A DNA stretch of 64,000 bases from Actinostola sp. cb2023 (lineage: Eukaryota; Cnidaria; Anthozoa; Actiniaria; Actinostolidae), in the NCBI GenBank assembly GCA_033675265.1, contig JAUJYZ010001058.1:533501-597500 (forward strand). The letters are read 5' to 3'. A program made the translations under genes and the position numbers. Below are positions 63,881 through 64,000 of this stretch, piece by piece; within the stretch, counting starts at the first letter, position 1, and each line of letters begins with the position of its first letter. Below the pieces are notes generated by a model, which was given only the letters and a program-made list of their open reading frames with translations, had not been told where the DNA came from and did no database searches.

Positions 63881-64000
63881 CTATGATGTTTTTCCTTTCT
63901 TCTTGACAATCTTTGGCACCTTCCAGCCTTGCTGTAGAAGGAACTGTTGGAGATTTCTTAGAGAGACAGGAGGAAAATATGAACCAACTCTAGTTCTAGT
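63881..64000 (-). CDS. C-terminal part of an unidentified protein (partial)
   Basis: The last 39 codons and TAG stop of a frame running off the window. The sequence reads TRTRVGSYFPPVSLRNLQQF then LLQQGWKVPKIVKKKGKTS. A Gln/Leu helix followed by a basic tail is visible. I do not recognise the family. A poly(A) signal follows immediately, which supports a real 3' exon. It converges on the Kir gene to its left. Confidence 0.5.
   Translation of the reverse strand, partial: TRTRVGSYFPPVSLRNLQQFLLQQGWKVPKIVKKKGKTS

Overview
This is animal nuclear DNA: AT-rich, intron-rich, and loaded with minisatellites, microsatellites and short inverted-repeat transposons. No bacterial gene organisation is present. 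The two protein families I recognise are SMCHD1 and inward-rectifier K+ channels, and one mobile element carries hammerhead ribozymes. Together these suggest an early-branching invertebrate, with a cnidarian favoured over a sponge. I cannot fix the species from sequence alone.

The left 60% (4,269-38,718, minus strand) is a single gene that I reconstructed exon by exon: an SMCHD1 orthologue (SMC flexible hinge domain containing 1). It has 28 coding exons and all 27 introns are GT-AG. Every junction keeps phase, and the exons sum to 5,841 nt, or about 1,946 residues, close to the roughly 2,000 of vertebrate SMCHD1. From N to C terminus it carries a ubiquitin-like segment, a GHKL ATPase (EFVDNS, DNGEGM, FGVG), a transducer region, a long run of Ig-like beta domains, a coiled coil and the SMC hinge, ending in a basic KRKRR tail.

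The striking property of this gene is in its introns. At least six large tandem arrays start exactly at an exon boundary, and their units are copies of that boundary. The 5.8 kb array of about 130 units in intron 2 repeats the end of exon 2 plus a GTGAGT donor. The array of about 50 units in intron 6 repeats the last ~35 nt of exon 6 plus its donor. Arrays beside exons 9 and 19 repeat donors, and arrays beside exons 19 and 28 repeat acceptors. The gene therefore contains well over 150 decoy splice sites next to the authentic ones. Most other introns hold unrelated minisatellites, fold-back elements or TTAA/TTA-flanked transposons.

From 38.7 to 54.9 kb I find no convincing gene. This stretch holds nested palindromic elements (several with TACCGTA termini), a perfect hexanucleotide repeat of 52 units, long microsatellites, and a Penelope-like fragment with two hammerhead ribozymes in inverted orientation.

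From 54.9 to 62.2 kb two Kir potassium channel paralogues lie in tandem on the plus strand. The first has an uninterrupted coding region of 489 residues. The second has two exons and about 411 residues. They differ at the M2 rectification-controller position (Asn in the first, Asp in the second), which predicts weak and strong inward rectification respectively. The right edge holds the C-terminal 39 codons of an unidentified minus-strand gene that converges on the second Kir gene.
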